Source: Triangularia verruculosa (Eukaryota > Ascomycota > Sordariomycetes > Sordariales > Podosporaceae). Taken from it: 64,000 bases of DNA. The notes beneath the pieces were generated by a model. The model worked only from the letters and a program-made list of their open reading frames with translations, did no database searches and was not told where the DNA came from. Every line of letters begins with the position of its first letter. Position 1 is the first letter of the stretch. Shown one piece after another: positions 1 to 10,470 of this stretch. The stretch is from assembly GCA_033296885.1 (NCBI GenBank), contig MU863956.1, forward strand, positions 108,005 to 172,004. Reading direction: 5' to 3'. The position numbers and the translations under genes are program-made.

Positions 1-1621
1 GCCTCTCTGACTTTGAACTTCACATATATCTCCTTCTTTTCCAGCAAGATAAAAGTTCTTAGCTTTTCCCATTTGGTCTGCTTGTGCTCGGTGGGTACCT
101 CGAGATCGAATTCCCACACCAACTTTGCAAGAATTAAACGCATCTGAGCCATTCCAAGATGGATACCGATGCAAATCCTTGGTCCAAAAGAGAAAGGGTG
201 ATATGCCTGCCTCTGGTCGTTGAAGAATGGCGATGTGGGATCTGTCTTGGCTTCAAGAAGGTACCGCTCAGGACGGAATGACAGGGGGTCATGGAAGTTG
301 TTTGGGTCACGACCCATCGCGTAAGTGAGGATTGAGACGGCAGTCTGAAAGATGATCAGCAACAATAAATTCATCTTCTATTGAAGATACCTACACCGCC
401 GGGCAGTGCTACCCCACAGACAGTTGATCCCCCTTCAGGGGTTTGTCTTGGAGGAAGCCATGGAACGGGTGGACAGAGCCGCAACCCTTCTTCAATCACA
501 GCGTTCAGGTAAGGCATGTGTTTCAGGCTCTCCAGAGTCATCTCAGTCGGGCTAGAGTAACGGTCGCGGATTTCATGTGTGAGAATTGATAACTTGGCGG
601 GATTCCCAGCTAGGTAGTTCACTATCCCGCACAGAGTGGTTGCGGTAGTCTCACTGCCAGCGATTGTCAGCACCATGAATGTTGAGTTGACGTGGTCCAT
701 CGTAAATCCTGCGAGACCATCATTCTCAATTTGGTCGATGACGTGCGACATAATGTCGGACCGTGTTGATTCCAAGTTGAGTCGACGTTCTACCTTTTCT
801 GAAACAAAAAGGACGTGATCAAGCACCCTATTCTTCAAAAATGTGGGAATTAGATGCTTGAAGGTTGATTCAACAACAGGATAAAATCGCGCTGCAGCGG
901 CAAAAGCGCCTGCCTTCGGTGTATCTGTCAAGAGTGCAATCCAGGAGTGGTACTGCGAGGTCTGGAGACAGTCGAATGACTCCCCAAAAGCCAGATCACC
1001 CAACATGTCAAATGTGACAAAGTTGAGCCACGGAACAATATCTATCTCGATGCTGTTTTTGCCGTCCTTGTCCGTTGTCACAATGTCTCGAAGTCGATCA
1101 ATAATCAGTGTGACATATCGTCGCAAAATAGGCTCTTGATTCCTGAGGGCTGATGTTGTGAACGCCGGTGCAATCAATCTTCGAACCCGGCCATGCAAAT
1201 CAAGATCCACAATATTGACAATGCCCTGAGCTACCAAGCCAGGAATGGACCACCGGCCATCTTTCGGCAATGGCGGGGTTCGACCTGGCTGAAGGATTTC
1301 CGTCCAGGAATCCAGTGTCGTGAACGACAACTCGCTTGGGGCAACGCGAACGATTGGTCCGTATTGCTGATGCAGCTTTTCGAAATCATGGACAATGGTC
1401 CCATTAAGAAGTGCCCAGACATATCGTAACCGAAGCGCTCCCCAGCTCCGTGGGCCTGGCACTTTCGCGAGTGGGTGAAAATAAACGTTGTAGAAAATGT
1501 TGAATATGGCCCATAGCTACTTGATCGGTGAGCTACTATTCCAAGATGATGGCCACGAAACACATACCATGAGAGCTATAACCGTCCAAGCGACTATTAT
1601 CGATGAATTGGCGAGAGACAT
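1..1621 (-). CDS. Cytochrome P450 monooxygenase, CYP65-like, 3' end outside window
   Basis: Heme-thiolate monooxygenase, probably anchored in the ER and oxidising a small hydrophobic substrate. Exons by splice signals: 1568-1621, 395-1516, 1-344 (continues left), with introns of 51 and 50 bp. The short first exon gives an 18-residue hydrophobic N-terminus; then come the usual HPLAKVPGP hinge, the I-helix AGSETT (about residues 304-309), the ExxR motif EGLR (361-364), an NF..PLSFRPERYL stretch and the heme loop FSFGPRICIG with axial Cys near residue 450. 506 residues are visible, so only a few C-terminal residues are missing. The start is the ATG at 1621; a longer single-exon reading would begin with GTG and lose the membrane anchor. 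The pattern resembles the isotrichodermin C-15 hydroxylase (CYP65) group, but the substrate cannot be told. It lies 420 bp downstream of a Tri14-like gene on the same strand. Confidence 0.9.
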
Positions 1622-2041
1622 TTTTAGACAATATCCAGGCACTGTCGGCGGAATCTGTGGAACTGGCAAGGGAACCAAACCTGAGGGACAGTGCTATTGC
1701 TTCTCGCTGAAGACTCCTCTTATACTGTGTCGTTCACCTGCAACCCCGCAGGTTTCATCACGTCAGATGAAGGAGGCTCTAGAATTCCCCGGGTCGTCAG
1801 TCTGGTAATACGAGAGCAACACTCGTGTGGGGTCGCCCGCATGAGCAATGCAAAGCCCATGTCTAGTATTTCTATTACCAAATGCACGAAGCTGTAGAAG
1901 GCAAAATTTCCAAGTATGTAGTGCAGGCTTACGTTGAAATAACGCCAAACGTGGGATGAGACCAATGGGTGGGCTCCTTGCTCTTTCCGTGCCAAAGACA
2001 GGTCCGAATAGGTATGGTGTCATCCTGTGTGTGTAGGTCTC

Positions 2042-3210
2042 TCATCTCCGGTTCAATAACCCCTCCACCTGATCTGTGATGTCGGGAAAGGGGAAGAGTG
2101 TTCGATTACCTGCCACCATACCTGGGAGGAAAGGGTCGACGTTTCCAATGACCATGAACACCGAATCGCTCCCCATTTGTACCGGCGCCACAACAGCACC
2201 GTCAATCGCCAATCCATTGAGTGATGCAGGTTTCGGAATCGTACCGAGATTCTCTGCCTTCCTCCACGTCTTATCTTTGCTCCGCAGCACCTGAATCCCC
2301 AAAAGCAAATCGGCAACCAGCAACACACTGCCCCCGTACTTTGGTGGCAAATAGATCGCATCCAAGTTGAAATGCAACCCCTCCGGCGATAGCGGCACAT
2401 TTACCGGTCTTCCCCTCTCCTCGCTCAGATCAAACCGATACAGCTTGCCGTCTCCGTCGCTTGCAAGCATGATATCCGTCCCTTTCACCACCGCCAAACC
2501 ACTATACCCCTTTCTCGTCGTCGGCGATAAAGGCTGGTGCAAATACCACTCGGTAAACTTCCTACCATGTTTATCCACCCGAATAATAACCCCAGGATAC
2601 GTTCCGACAATGTAGGTATTTCCCCGCTTATCATGCTCGACGTCCTGAAACCCGCCGTACCGATCCCGAGAGATATCCGTCATGTTGCGTGCCCACAGGA
2701 CCCTCTTTTTCTTTGGGTCATACTTCATAATCTGTCGCTCGCCGGTGATATCCGCCCCGCCCGTCGCCCAGGGGTTGCCAGAGTTGGACAGGATGGAAAC
2801 CAGCCCCGAGTACGGATCGCGCGCGACGCCACCAATGTGGGCTAGCGTGAGGGAGATGCCAGGAAAGAACAAGACATCGAGAATCTTGTCCTTGTAGGGG
2901 TCGTATATGCCTACTGTCGCGTTCCACAGGGACCTATACCACGCGTTAGTCTCTTTGGTCACGATGGCCATACCTTGGCGGCATGAAACGGCCCTTACCC
3001 AATCCAGAGGATACAATTCTCCTCGTCCCAATCGGCATTTTCTGGGTAGAGCTGGAAGTAGTCGACGATGAAGCTGCCTCTGTTCAGAGGTGGGCAACTT
3101 TTCTTTCCTCCAAGGCGCGACTCCAAGGCAAAGGATTCAGTTTTGGCATGGGCTTGGCCTGCGGTGCTGAAACCAGCCACCAGCCCGAGAAGTAAGGTAA
3201 GTCGAACCAT
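2042..3210 (-). CDS. Secreted Tri14 / Mala s 1-like six-bladed beta-propeller protein
   Basis: Exons 2999-3210 and 2042-2933, with a 65-bp intron, give 367 residues. Residues 1-22 form a signal peptide (MVRLTLLLGL, then AGQAHA). The body has repeated blade-like segments: SLWNATVGIYDP, HIGGVARDPYSGLVSIL, FQDVEHDKRGNTYIVGTYPG and KGYSGLAVVKGTDIMLASDGDG. This arrangement matches, as I recall it, the family of trichothecene-cluster protein Tri14 and the Malassezia allergen Mala s 1, which are extracellular propeller proteins without a settled biochemical role. The splice is supported because it joins the DWDEENCILWIG segment in frame to SLWNATVGIYDP, replacing an unlikely N-terminus made from intron sequence. 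No other trichothecene genes are in view apart from the adjacent P450, so a toxin pathway should not be inferred. Confidence 0.75.
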
Positions 3211-4020
3211 TATTTGATTTCTATTGCTGCCCCATCGGTCTTTTGCAAAACAAATGCATGGGGAGGTTCTGACAACTAGTTATATACATATTCAGCTCCC
3301 TTTCGAACCCACCAAAATGGCAACTCGTGTTTTGTTCTCGCCGTCGCCATCCTTATGGTTCTTTTCTTGGCACCGAAAGCCGATACCTGAACCGGAGGAA
3401 CAGGCGGCTTTGGTGTGGTAGCGAGATGCAGGCACTTGCATCCTGGCTTCTTGTTGGATCTCGCCTGCATAATTGCATGGTGCTTACACACATCTATTGG
3501 CTAATCCCGACAACCACATGGGAAGCATCAGGCATATGGGTAAGAAATATTGGATGTGACTGCATTCGATGCAACTCTGGACACAGGGGTGGGGGAGGGG
3601 GGGGGGTTGGGCTGTCAAAGCAAAGTCCCCAGCAGCTCGGACGAGGTCATGAATCCTGAAATTCGGCATGCAGATTGGGAAGCCGAACCAAGGGGCATTG
3701 ACATGATGAATGATGAGTAACACATTTTGGACCTGTTTGCCAATCACAGCGAAAATTCAAACAAGAAACTGGGCAACTGCGGCTGCCATTGAGACTATCT
3801 ACTGTTTTAGTCTATCTACTATTGTTATTGTTAGCTCGAAGATAAAGCATACTTCCATGGTCCTGAGATCGTCCTCATCAGTCAATTGTGCCATTTATAC
3901 GGAAAAAAGGGAGGAAAGGATGCAAATAAGCAGGGCAAATACGCCGCCCCATAACTCCCGATTCATGTCCCCAAACTCGATTCCCTTCCATATATGCTCC
4001 AAACTACTCTCTGTAGCCCT
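3211..4020. other. Intergenic region with a G-run
   Basis: No convincing gene. It holds the presumed promoter of the Tri14-like gene and the 3' flank of the VIT/VWA gene. A run of G interrupted by single T and A bases lies near 3586-3611 and could form a G-quadruplex. Confidence 0.6.
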
Positions 4021-7000
4021 TCAAAACAGCTTTTTGGCCTTCTCAACAAAGTCGTCAGCGTTCACTCCTTGCTGCGCGATCCAGCCCCTTGCCTTGTCCG
4101 CAATCATTTCCCACTCATCCTTCCTCCCGGCCATATAAAACTCCAGGTAAGCAAGCACCAACCCCGTGGCGAACACATCGTCTCCCTTGTCAAGCAAGCC
4201 CAGACTGCCAACCTTGCTTGTCACCGTCTGCTTGTCCAGCCCCAGCAGGACCAACAAGTTCTCGGTCCCACTCCACTGCCCAGAAAATTGCTGTAAAGCG
4301 ACGATATCTGCTAGCTTATCACCAGCACTACCACCAACCACGGCACCAGCAGCCCCCTTCCTTCCCTGTGGGGGCATGCTGTGAAGCGCCGGCCCCAAGT
4401 CGTCCTCGTCCTCGTCGGGAAGAGGCATGGTAGCCGCCTGGTTCATCTCCGCTTCATACCCGGCCAATTGCTCACGGGTGACAAACACGGTCGGACCCTT
4501 GTCTGCGCTGCGGGCGGGGGTCCACCGGTAGGGTGTGACGGCAGTCTTCATGGCGGCATTTTGGGGTCCAGGTGCTCCGAAAGGAGTTGCTGATGGAGGA
4601 GTAGCGGCGCTAGCAGAGGGCTCATCACCCGACCACAACGATAGGGAGGAGGTGGTTGATGCTCCAAAGGGCCCTGCGCCGGGAGCCAGGGCTGGGGGTG
4701 CAGGCAAAGATGCCCTTGCTCCGAAGAGTCCACCTCCTGTTGATGATGATGAGGAGCCAACTCCTCCAAAGAGCCCTCCGACGGCGGCCGGGGCGGGGGG
4801 TGCAGGCGAAGATACGCTTGCTCCGAAAAGTCCACCTCCTGTTGTCGAGGAGGATCCAAACAGTCCACCCGCTGCTCTAAGTGGTTTGCCAAAGCTGCTA
4901 GTCATCTGCATCATCTGCGTCTCTGGTTGTGGTTGTGCGCCAAACCCAACTGCCCCTCCTGCTGAGCGACCGAAAAGGCTCGCAGCGCTTGCTTTCTGAA
5001 TTTGTTGCTGAGCAAAGACAGGGGTTGCCCATGGTGCTGACGGCGCAGACTTTCGGTACGCAGCATTGGCGAGCTTCCTTCTGGGAGCCCTCGTTGCATT
5101 GAAATCCAGGTCGGTTTCCGAATCGTCATCAGAACTCCGGTCGGCTTCTCCCTCAGGGTGAGACTCCTTCACCTCTTCTCCGTTTTCCACGGCCACAAAG
5201 CTACACCACTTCCCTCCCACCTGATACGTGACTCCAAGTCGCACAGCCTCGCGCTCCACCATGTCGGAAAACCGGCCAGAGTACTTGGTTCGGAGCAAGC
5301 TGGCATCCTCCTTGTTGGCATCTTTGGCGTGATAGATCCAGCCGCGGCCTTCTTCAAGCTCCTTGACTGCCTTGCGAGCCGCGAGCTGGTGAATTGTCTC
5401 GCTTGGCTCGGCAAGGACAGTCACAGGAACCTCGAGCTCAAGGGGCCCGCTGGCGCAGGTGCCACGGAGAACCACGGACTTGGGTGTCTCCCGACTTGCC
5501 TCGGGAGACAGAAGCAGGTAGACCGTTGTGCGGGAAAAGGGGAACAAGGGTGGAATGACAAAGGGCGCCTGAATGATCTTGGGCTCGGATACCTGGGGAA
5601 CATGAGAGTATTTGCCGCCAGCAGATGTGTCAAGTCCCGACTCGGTCATCTGGGTATCGAAATCAACAGCCTCGTCAAATAAAGAAATTGCCTTCTTGGG
5701 CGCCTTCTCCGACTTGGGTTCGGCCACATTGATAACAAGAGCATCTCGAACTTTCTCGACAAGCTCAAAGTCATCGTCAAACTCAGTTGTGAAACCAGAA
5801 TCCTCCTTGCCATACTTGATCTCCAGAGTGTAATCTTTCACATGCGGCGATAGCGAAGCCTTCAACATTCTGACGACTTTGCTGTTCATGTTTTCATCAT
5901 CCGCAACCGACTGAGAGAAGCCATGGCCTGCCTGGGCAATGCCTTCGATGAGGGCATGGCTCACGGCATTTCCGATGCCCAGAGAGAAGACACGAATAGC
6001 TCCCTGACTCTTCCCGACATGTGTGTTGATCATCTCAAAGACCCGCTTCTGGTCCCAGATCTCGCCATCTGTCAGCAAAAAGGCTTCAAGATCCATATCC
6101 GTGTAGCGCCTATTGAAAGTATCTTCCAGGGGCCTATACATCTCTGTACCGCCATAGTTTGCCTGAATACCATCAACATACTGAGTAGCATATGCGAGAC
6201 TAGTGGCGTCATAGGTTCGCGAGCCCTCCGGAAACATAAAATCAAAGCCGGAGCCAAACGAACAAATGTTGAACTTGACACCGAGAGGCAGCGACTTGAG
6301 AAAAAGATGTAAAGCAGTCTTGAGGTTCGGAATCCTCTTGCCATCGCCCATCGATCCAGAACGATCACACACAAACACAATCTCAGGCTTCGAAGAAGGG
6401 AGGTTGAACTTGGGCACAAGGGTAGTCATCAGGGCTCGGTGATTGGGAATGGTAGGATGAGTCTCGAGCACAGCAGCAGGATTGGTGGTGTTGGTGGCCA
6501 CCAAATGGAGGATGAAGTCCTTGTCTAGCTCTGTGGTGCCCAGAGAAAGGGTAGCTGAGGCCTTCTGGAGGGACATTTCGGCGCCCTTCGCGGCACCAAC
6601 TGAAGTGTTGCCAACCGTGACAGCGATGGGATGAGACGGGGACTGGACACTCTTGATTTGGGAGCCGTTGGGCATCTCGGCATCGACTGTGATGCTGATC
6701 CCTTTTGTGGCGCCAAATTGAGTAGACCTGAGCAGTTCACCAGGGTAGTTGCCATAGCGCGGAGCGATGCTGGTGGGGATTGTGAAGCGAATTCCGTCGG
6801 CTTGCGCGTCATGCTTCAGCTCGCCCAGGTAAGTGATTTCAACCTGAAGGGTTGCATTGGCGGGAATATTGCCGACGGTGGTAGTGAAGACATCGCTGGC
6901 TTCAAACGACTGCTCTAGCAGACCAGCCACATGTCCATGAGCCACGGCCTTGTCGAAAGTTTCGCGGGCCTGGGAGCGTTCCTTGACAACTCCACAAATG

Positions 7001-7263
7001 ACCCGATCGCCGTTGATGGTGCAGACAAAGCCGACGACCGAAACACCGTCGTACAGTGGAAAGGCATATTTCAGCTCCTTGGCCGGAAATGATGGCGATT
7101 GAAAGGTTTGGGTGAGGGTTGTTCGGCTGGTAGATGAAATGATGGTGGTGTGTGCGTTGATAGAAAGAGGTGCCAGAAATTGTCGGCCAGGCCTGTCATG
7201 AAAGATATGGTAGAACCCGCAAACGTTGCTTGCAGGCTGTTCCTGCCTTCCAAAAAGTGACAT
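4021..7263 (-). CDS. VIT and von Willebrand A domain protein with GLFG-rich segment
   Basis: Single-exon 1080-residue protein. Residues about 1-135 form a VIT (vault/inter-alpha-trypsin) domain. A VWA domain spans about 292-470 with an intact metal-binding MIDAS: D300-x-S-x-S (DRSGSMG), T373 in GGTEM and D399 in LLTDGE. A charged linker (about 695-735) is followed by residues 762-897 rich in GLFG, SLFG, PFG and SFG motifs between Gly/Ser/Ala/Pro spacers, then a predicted helical C-terminal domain (about 985-1080) like that after VIT-VWA modules in related eukaryotic proteins, including PARP4. The ATG at 7261-7263 opens directly into the VIT domain. It is probably intracellular, as no signal peptide is seen. 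VWA domains usually mediate protein assembly; the partner here is unknown. Confidence 0.9.
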   Translation of the reverse strand: MSLFGRQEQPASNVCGFYHIFHDRPGRQFLAPLSINAHTTIISSTSRTTLTQTFQSPSFPAKELKYAFPLYDGVSVVGFVCTINGDRVICGVVKERSQARETFDKAVAHGHVAGLLEQSFEASDVFTTTVGNIPANATLQVEITYLGELKHDAQADGIRFTIPTSIAPRYGNYPGELLRSTQFGATKGISITVDAEMPNGSQIKSVQSPSHPIAVTVGNTSVGAAKGAEMSLQKASATLSLGTTELDKDFILHLVATNTTNPAAVLETHPTIPNHRALMTTLVPKFNLPSSKPEIVFVCDRSGSMGDGKRIPNLKTALHLFLKSLPLGVKFNICSFGSGFDFMFPEGSRTYDATSLAYATQYVDGIQANYGGTEMYRPLEDTFNRRYTDMDLEAFLLTDGEIWDQKRVFEMINTHVGKSQGAIRVFSLGIGNAVSHALIEGIAQAGHGFSQSVADDENMNSKVVRMLKASLSPHVKDYTLEIKYGKEDSGFTTEFDDDFELVEKVRDALVINVAEPKSEKAPKKAISLFDEAVDFDTQMTESGLDTSAGGKYSHVPQVSEPKIIQAPFVIPPLFPFSRTTVYLLLSPEASRETPKSVVLRGTCASGPLELEVPVTVLAEPSETIHQLAARKAVKELEEGRGWIYHAKDANKEDASLLRTKYSGRFSDMVEREAVRLGVTYQVGGKWCSFVAVENGEEVKESHPEGEADRSSDDDSETDLDFNATRAPRRKLANAAYRKSAPSAPWATPVFAQQQIQKASAASLFGRSAGGAVGFGAQPQPETQMMQMTSSFGKPLRAAGGLFGSSSTTGGGLFGASVSSPAPPAPAAVGGLFGGVGSSSSSTGGGLFGARASLPAPPALAPGAGPFGASTTSSLSLWSGDEPSASAATPPSATPFGAPGPQNAAMKTAVTPYRWTPARSADKGPTVFVTREQLAGYEAEMNQAATMPLPDEDEDDLGPALHSMPPQGRKGAAGAVVGGSAGDKLADIVALQQFSGQWSGTENLLVLLGLDKQTVTSKVGSLGLLDKGDDVFATGLVLAYLEFYMAGRKDEWEMIADKARGWIAQQGVNADDFVEKAKKLF

Positions 7264-8995
7264 ATTGTCAAGTGAAAGACTGTCACCGTGAACAGAACCT
7301 GTGGTGTGGAATAGGTCAATGAGCGGCTGGAAGTTGTGGTAGAGGTGGTGTGGGGATGGTTGGGAACAGAGGAAGAGGGATCAGCGTGGTAGGGAGGAGC
7401 TTAACTTATAGACAATGACTTCAGGTCCAAGTTCCCATCCAGTTGCCTATCCGTATCATATACGCCAGGCACCTGCGTTGTATCAGTTGCGTTACGAAGC
7501 CCGAAAGGACGAAATGAAGGGTTGATGGTGTCACTGATAGTGGTTGGCTTCTGATGTCCACGGCCGACCAATCAGGTGTTGTACAGCAGTTGCGACCCAC
7601 TTTATCAGACCCCTCGCTCAACTGTGCAATGGTTCCCCGCATTTTTCTCGTTTTGGCCTGGCCTCCAACCCACAATCCAAGCCTTTCAACACAGCCGCAA
7701 CGCCTATCACTCCTGTATTGAGGATTTGAGAGGTTCGTCACACAAATTACGCTGTCCTCAATTCTCCAACCTTTGCGAGATGTAAAACCACCGGCAAGAA
7801 GTCCGAACAGACTTGCCACAGAACTGACGTATCACTCAATTTGCCCATCCCTCTCTCTTTTCCCAATTTTGCTCGTAGGGTCACATATGGTCATCCACCT
7901 CAGCAAATTCACCAGGCTCGGCGCTCAGCGTTGGGAGCTGAATTGAAAGACGCCGTTCTTGGTATTCTTTCGCCCACTGGTTGTCTATTCCATGCAAAGC
8001 ATGGGGAGAGCCGTTTTAGTCTTTCGGTATGAGTTGGTAAACCACCAGCTCGAGTATTAAATACCGTACTATGCGCGACTCAACTAGGTGTGTACAGATT
8101 ATTCAGCAATCTGGTGAGGTGACTCACTGCCTTGAAACCAGTAATCTCGCAACGTTTGCTGCCTAACTCCTGAGGTTATGACTCGGCTAGACGATTGCTT
8201 ACCAATGCAGCAGTTGTAGAAAGCCAAACCGTGTTAAGACAATCATGTGATATTTCTCACTGATAAGAATGTGAAACTTTGTGCTGAAAAACAGCATACA
8301 GGCGGCAACCATTCCCGTCGGCCCTGTCCGATCATCTCAGGCGTTCCGTTTTCCGGATCCGCGCCAAGCCTCCGGACAACTTCCGAAGATTCATGGCACC
8401 AGACCGGCCAAGATACAACACAGGTCCAGCCAGAAACATACTTCAATGAGAACCTTCTTCTTGGCTAACTACCTACCATATGAAGCCTAGGTGTTACTAA
8501 TTTTCCAAAATCTTTTGGGATATCACCCGATGCCCTTCACCATCTTCATGCCTTTTGAGTATCTTTGAGTACCAGGCTAGGTAGGTAGTCAAACATGTTT
8601 GTGGGGCTACATTACCTAGCTTTGAGAGTCATCCAAGTCAGATTGTTTCGAAAGCGCCCTCTTTTTCAGTACTGTTATCGCAGCTTCAATTTTGCGATAT
8701 GTGTCTCATGTTTGATGGAAGCCACCATCACACATTCTTACCTAGGCAGGGTTTCAGCCTGACTGAAGGCGTCAAGTTTGTTCAAAAGTTGTTTTTCCAC
8801 GTTTCTGCTAAACACTGGAATCGACCACATGAACAAACAACTAGATGTGACCTTGCGTATCGTCTCTTCTTTTATGACGTCTTCCTCGGCTTTGGCATAT
8901 CGGCAGCGATGGAACAGGATAGGCTTTTCGATAGACGTGTTACTACAATTCAATTTCATCCGTGGTTTAAAGACCACCCCCACCCAAATTAGGCA
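7264..8995. other. Intergenic region between divergent genes
   Basis: About 1.7 kb between the starts of the VIT/VWA gene and the acidic low-complexity gene. Short open frames on both strands have no recognisable domains or paired splice signals. A TAGGTAGGTAG motif lies near 8579-8589. Confidence 0.6.
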
Positions 8996-10264
8996 ATGGC
9001 TGTAGACAATAAGAAGCATGAAGCTGATCCTGCCTCAACAGATACGCCCCAACCAAAGGAGAATTGCTCCTCGCCCAAAAACAAGTCCACGGCAAAGAAG
9101 ACGTCCCCGTCAGCTGCTAGTCAATGGCCCCCAAAGTCGCCCAAAAACAACGATACTACTTCGCCCGAACGCGCTGCTTCGAAAGTGAAGTCTGTTTTGT
9201 CAGAAGGGGAGCGTTCCCCACGAAAGCAACAGTTCACAGAGGCCAAGTCATCTCCGAAATGTTCTTTGTTAGACCATCAGGATGGCGATCGTGAGGATGC
9301 GAAAAGCGACCCGAAAACGGTTCACCAGAGTGGTCACGGGGGCAGCTGGGCAGACGACCAGCAGGCAGATCAGAACAACGACGGGGATTGGGAGAGCGGT
9401 AACAACGGCATCTGGAATGATGATTGTGACAGTAACGTCAAGGATCAGGGTGCCAGTGTAAAGGACGGCGAGTCGAACAACGCCAAGGGAAAGAGTCAAG
9501 AGGATAGCACCACGGAAGGCGCAATCGCCAACGCTCACACCCCTTCAGACATCTTCCCCGACCCAACCCTCCCCTGGTCCAAAACCACAGGCTTCATCTT
9601 CCGCGCCTTCATCCTCGGCGAGATCTCCCCCCATATCATCCACGGCTTCGTCTACGACGGGCGTGACTACTCCATGCTCACCCATGAGCTGTACACCAAC
9701 GCAGTCTTCGCCATTCCCGATCGGCGTCCCGACGCCTTCAAAGCCTTGCTCAAAAAGGACCTGTACGGTGTGCTCACTACCCAAGTGAGGCGGAAATGTC
9801 GGGCATTCGGCAGAGAACCCGAGTTTGACAGGTACTCGTGGCACGTTGAGCTGCTGACCACGCGAATCCAATGGGAGGGGCTGGAGTCATTGGAAAGGCG
9901 TTGGAAATTGCCTGCCATGCCAGTCATGCCTACATTGTCAGTAGGCATGACAGTGTCAGAGTTGGACTACACGAACTCGACCGAATGGGAGAACACTTTG
10001 CGACTAGTGCATTACCGAGGATATCGTGACACTTTTATACTGCACGTGAAGTTGATGGGCACCGTAGAGGAAGCGGCTGATGGAGCGGACGAGGGAGCGG
10101 ACGAGGGATCGGGCGAGGGATCGGACGAGGAACCGGACGAGGAAGTGGAAGAGGTGGGAAAGGAAGTGGAGCGGGGAGCGGACGAGGGTGAAGAAGTAGA
10201 CTGTTCGTCACCAAAAAAAGAGACGGAGGAATCAATCAGACAAGAAGACACAGATGACTCGTGA
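8996..10264 (+). CDS. Hypothetical acidic low-complexity protein
   Basis: Unrecognised 422-residue protein from a single exon. Residues 1-180 are disordered: Lys/Ser/Pro-rich with several SPK or SPE motifs, then Asp/Asn/Gly/Trp-rich (for example DGDWESGNNGIWNDD). Residues about 190-350 look folded, with hydrophobic and aromatic spacing (WSKTTGFIFRAFILGEISPH onward). The C-terminal 65 residues are strongly acidic and partly encoded by a 12-bp tandem repeat at about 10083-10142 (Glu/Asp/Gly units). The start ATG at 8996 is the first in frame. No signal peptide or membrane segment is seen. Function unknown. Confidence 0.6.
   Translation: MAVDNKKHEADPASTDTPQPKENCSSPKNKSTAKKTSPSAASQWPPKSPKNNDTTSPERAASKVKSVLSEGERSPRKQQFTEAKSSPKCSLLDHQDGDREDAKSDPKTVHQSGHGGSWADDQQADQNNDGDWESGNNGIWNDDCDSNVKDQGASVKDGESNNAKGKSQEDSTTEGAIANAHTPSDIFPDPTLPWSKTTGFIFRAFILGEISPHIIHGFVYDGRDYSMLTHELYTNAVFAIPDRRPDAFKALLKKDLYGVLTTQVRRKCRAFGREPEFDRYSWHVELLTTRIQWEGLESLERRWKLPAMPVMPTLSVGMTVSELDYTNSTEWENTLRLVHYRGYRDTFILHVKLMGTVEEAADGADEGADEGSGEGSDEEPDEEVEEVGKEVERGADEGEEVDCSSPKKETEESIRQEDTDDS
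9923..9951. repeat. 11-bp perfect inverted repeat, 7-nt loop
   Basis: GTCATGCCTAC at 9923-9933 is repeated as its reverse complement at 9941-9951, around the loop ATTGTCA. It lies inside the coding sequence of the acidic protein and could form a hairpin in DNA or mRNA. Confidence 0.8.
10083..10142 (+). repeat. 12-bp coding minisatellite
   Basis: Five imperfect copies of a 12-bp unit of the type GAGCGGACGAGG, keeping the reading frame and encoding Gly/Ala/Asp/Glu units in the acidic tail of the surrounding protein. A further partial copy lies near 10170-10190. Confidence 0.85.
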
Positions 10265-10470
10265 TGAGGGGGTATCAAGTGTATATTAGTGATGAAATCA
10301 TTACATCCGCCCGCCAAGCCGTCCAGCGTGCCGGTGCATGGTATTGAGGGCCATTATATTGCCAGGTGCTTTGTTGCAGGGAAAATTGCCGTTGAGTCAA
10401 GAGTCGGAAGCTATCCAACCCTGGTATCAAAAACGCTAAAGCCAGATATCGTCAAAATGACGGAGGTCGA

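Noticed and set aside
3586..3611. G-rich run suspected to be telomere-related
   Set aside because: It lacks the TTAGGG unit and lies far inside the window; only a possible G-quadruplex.
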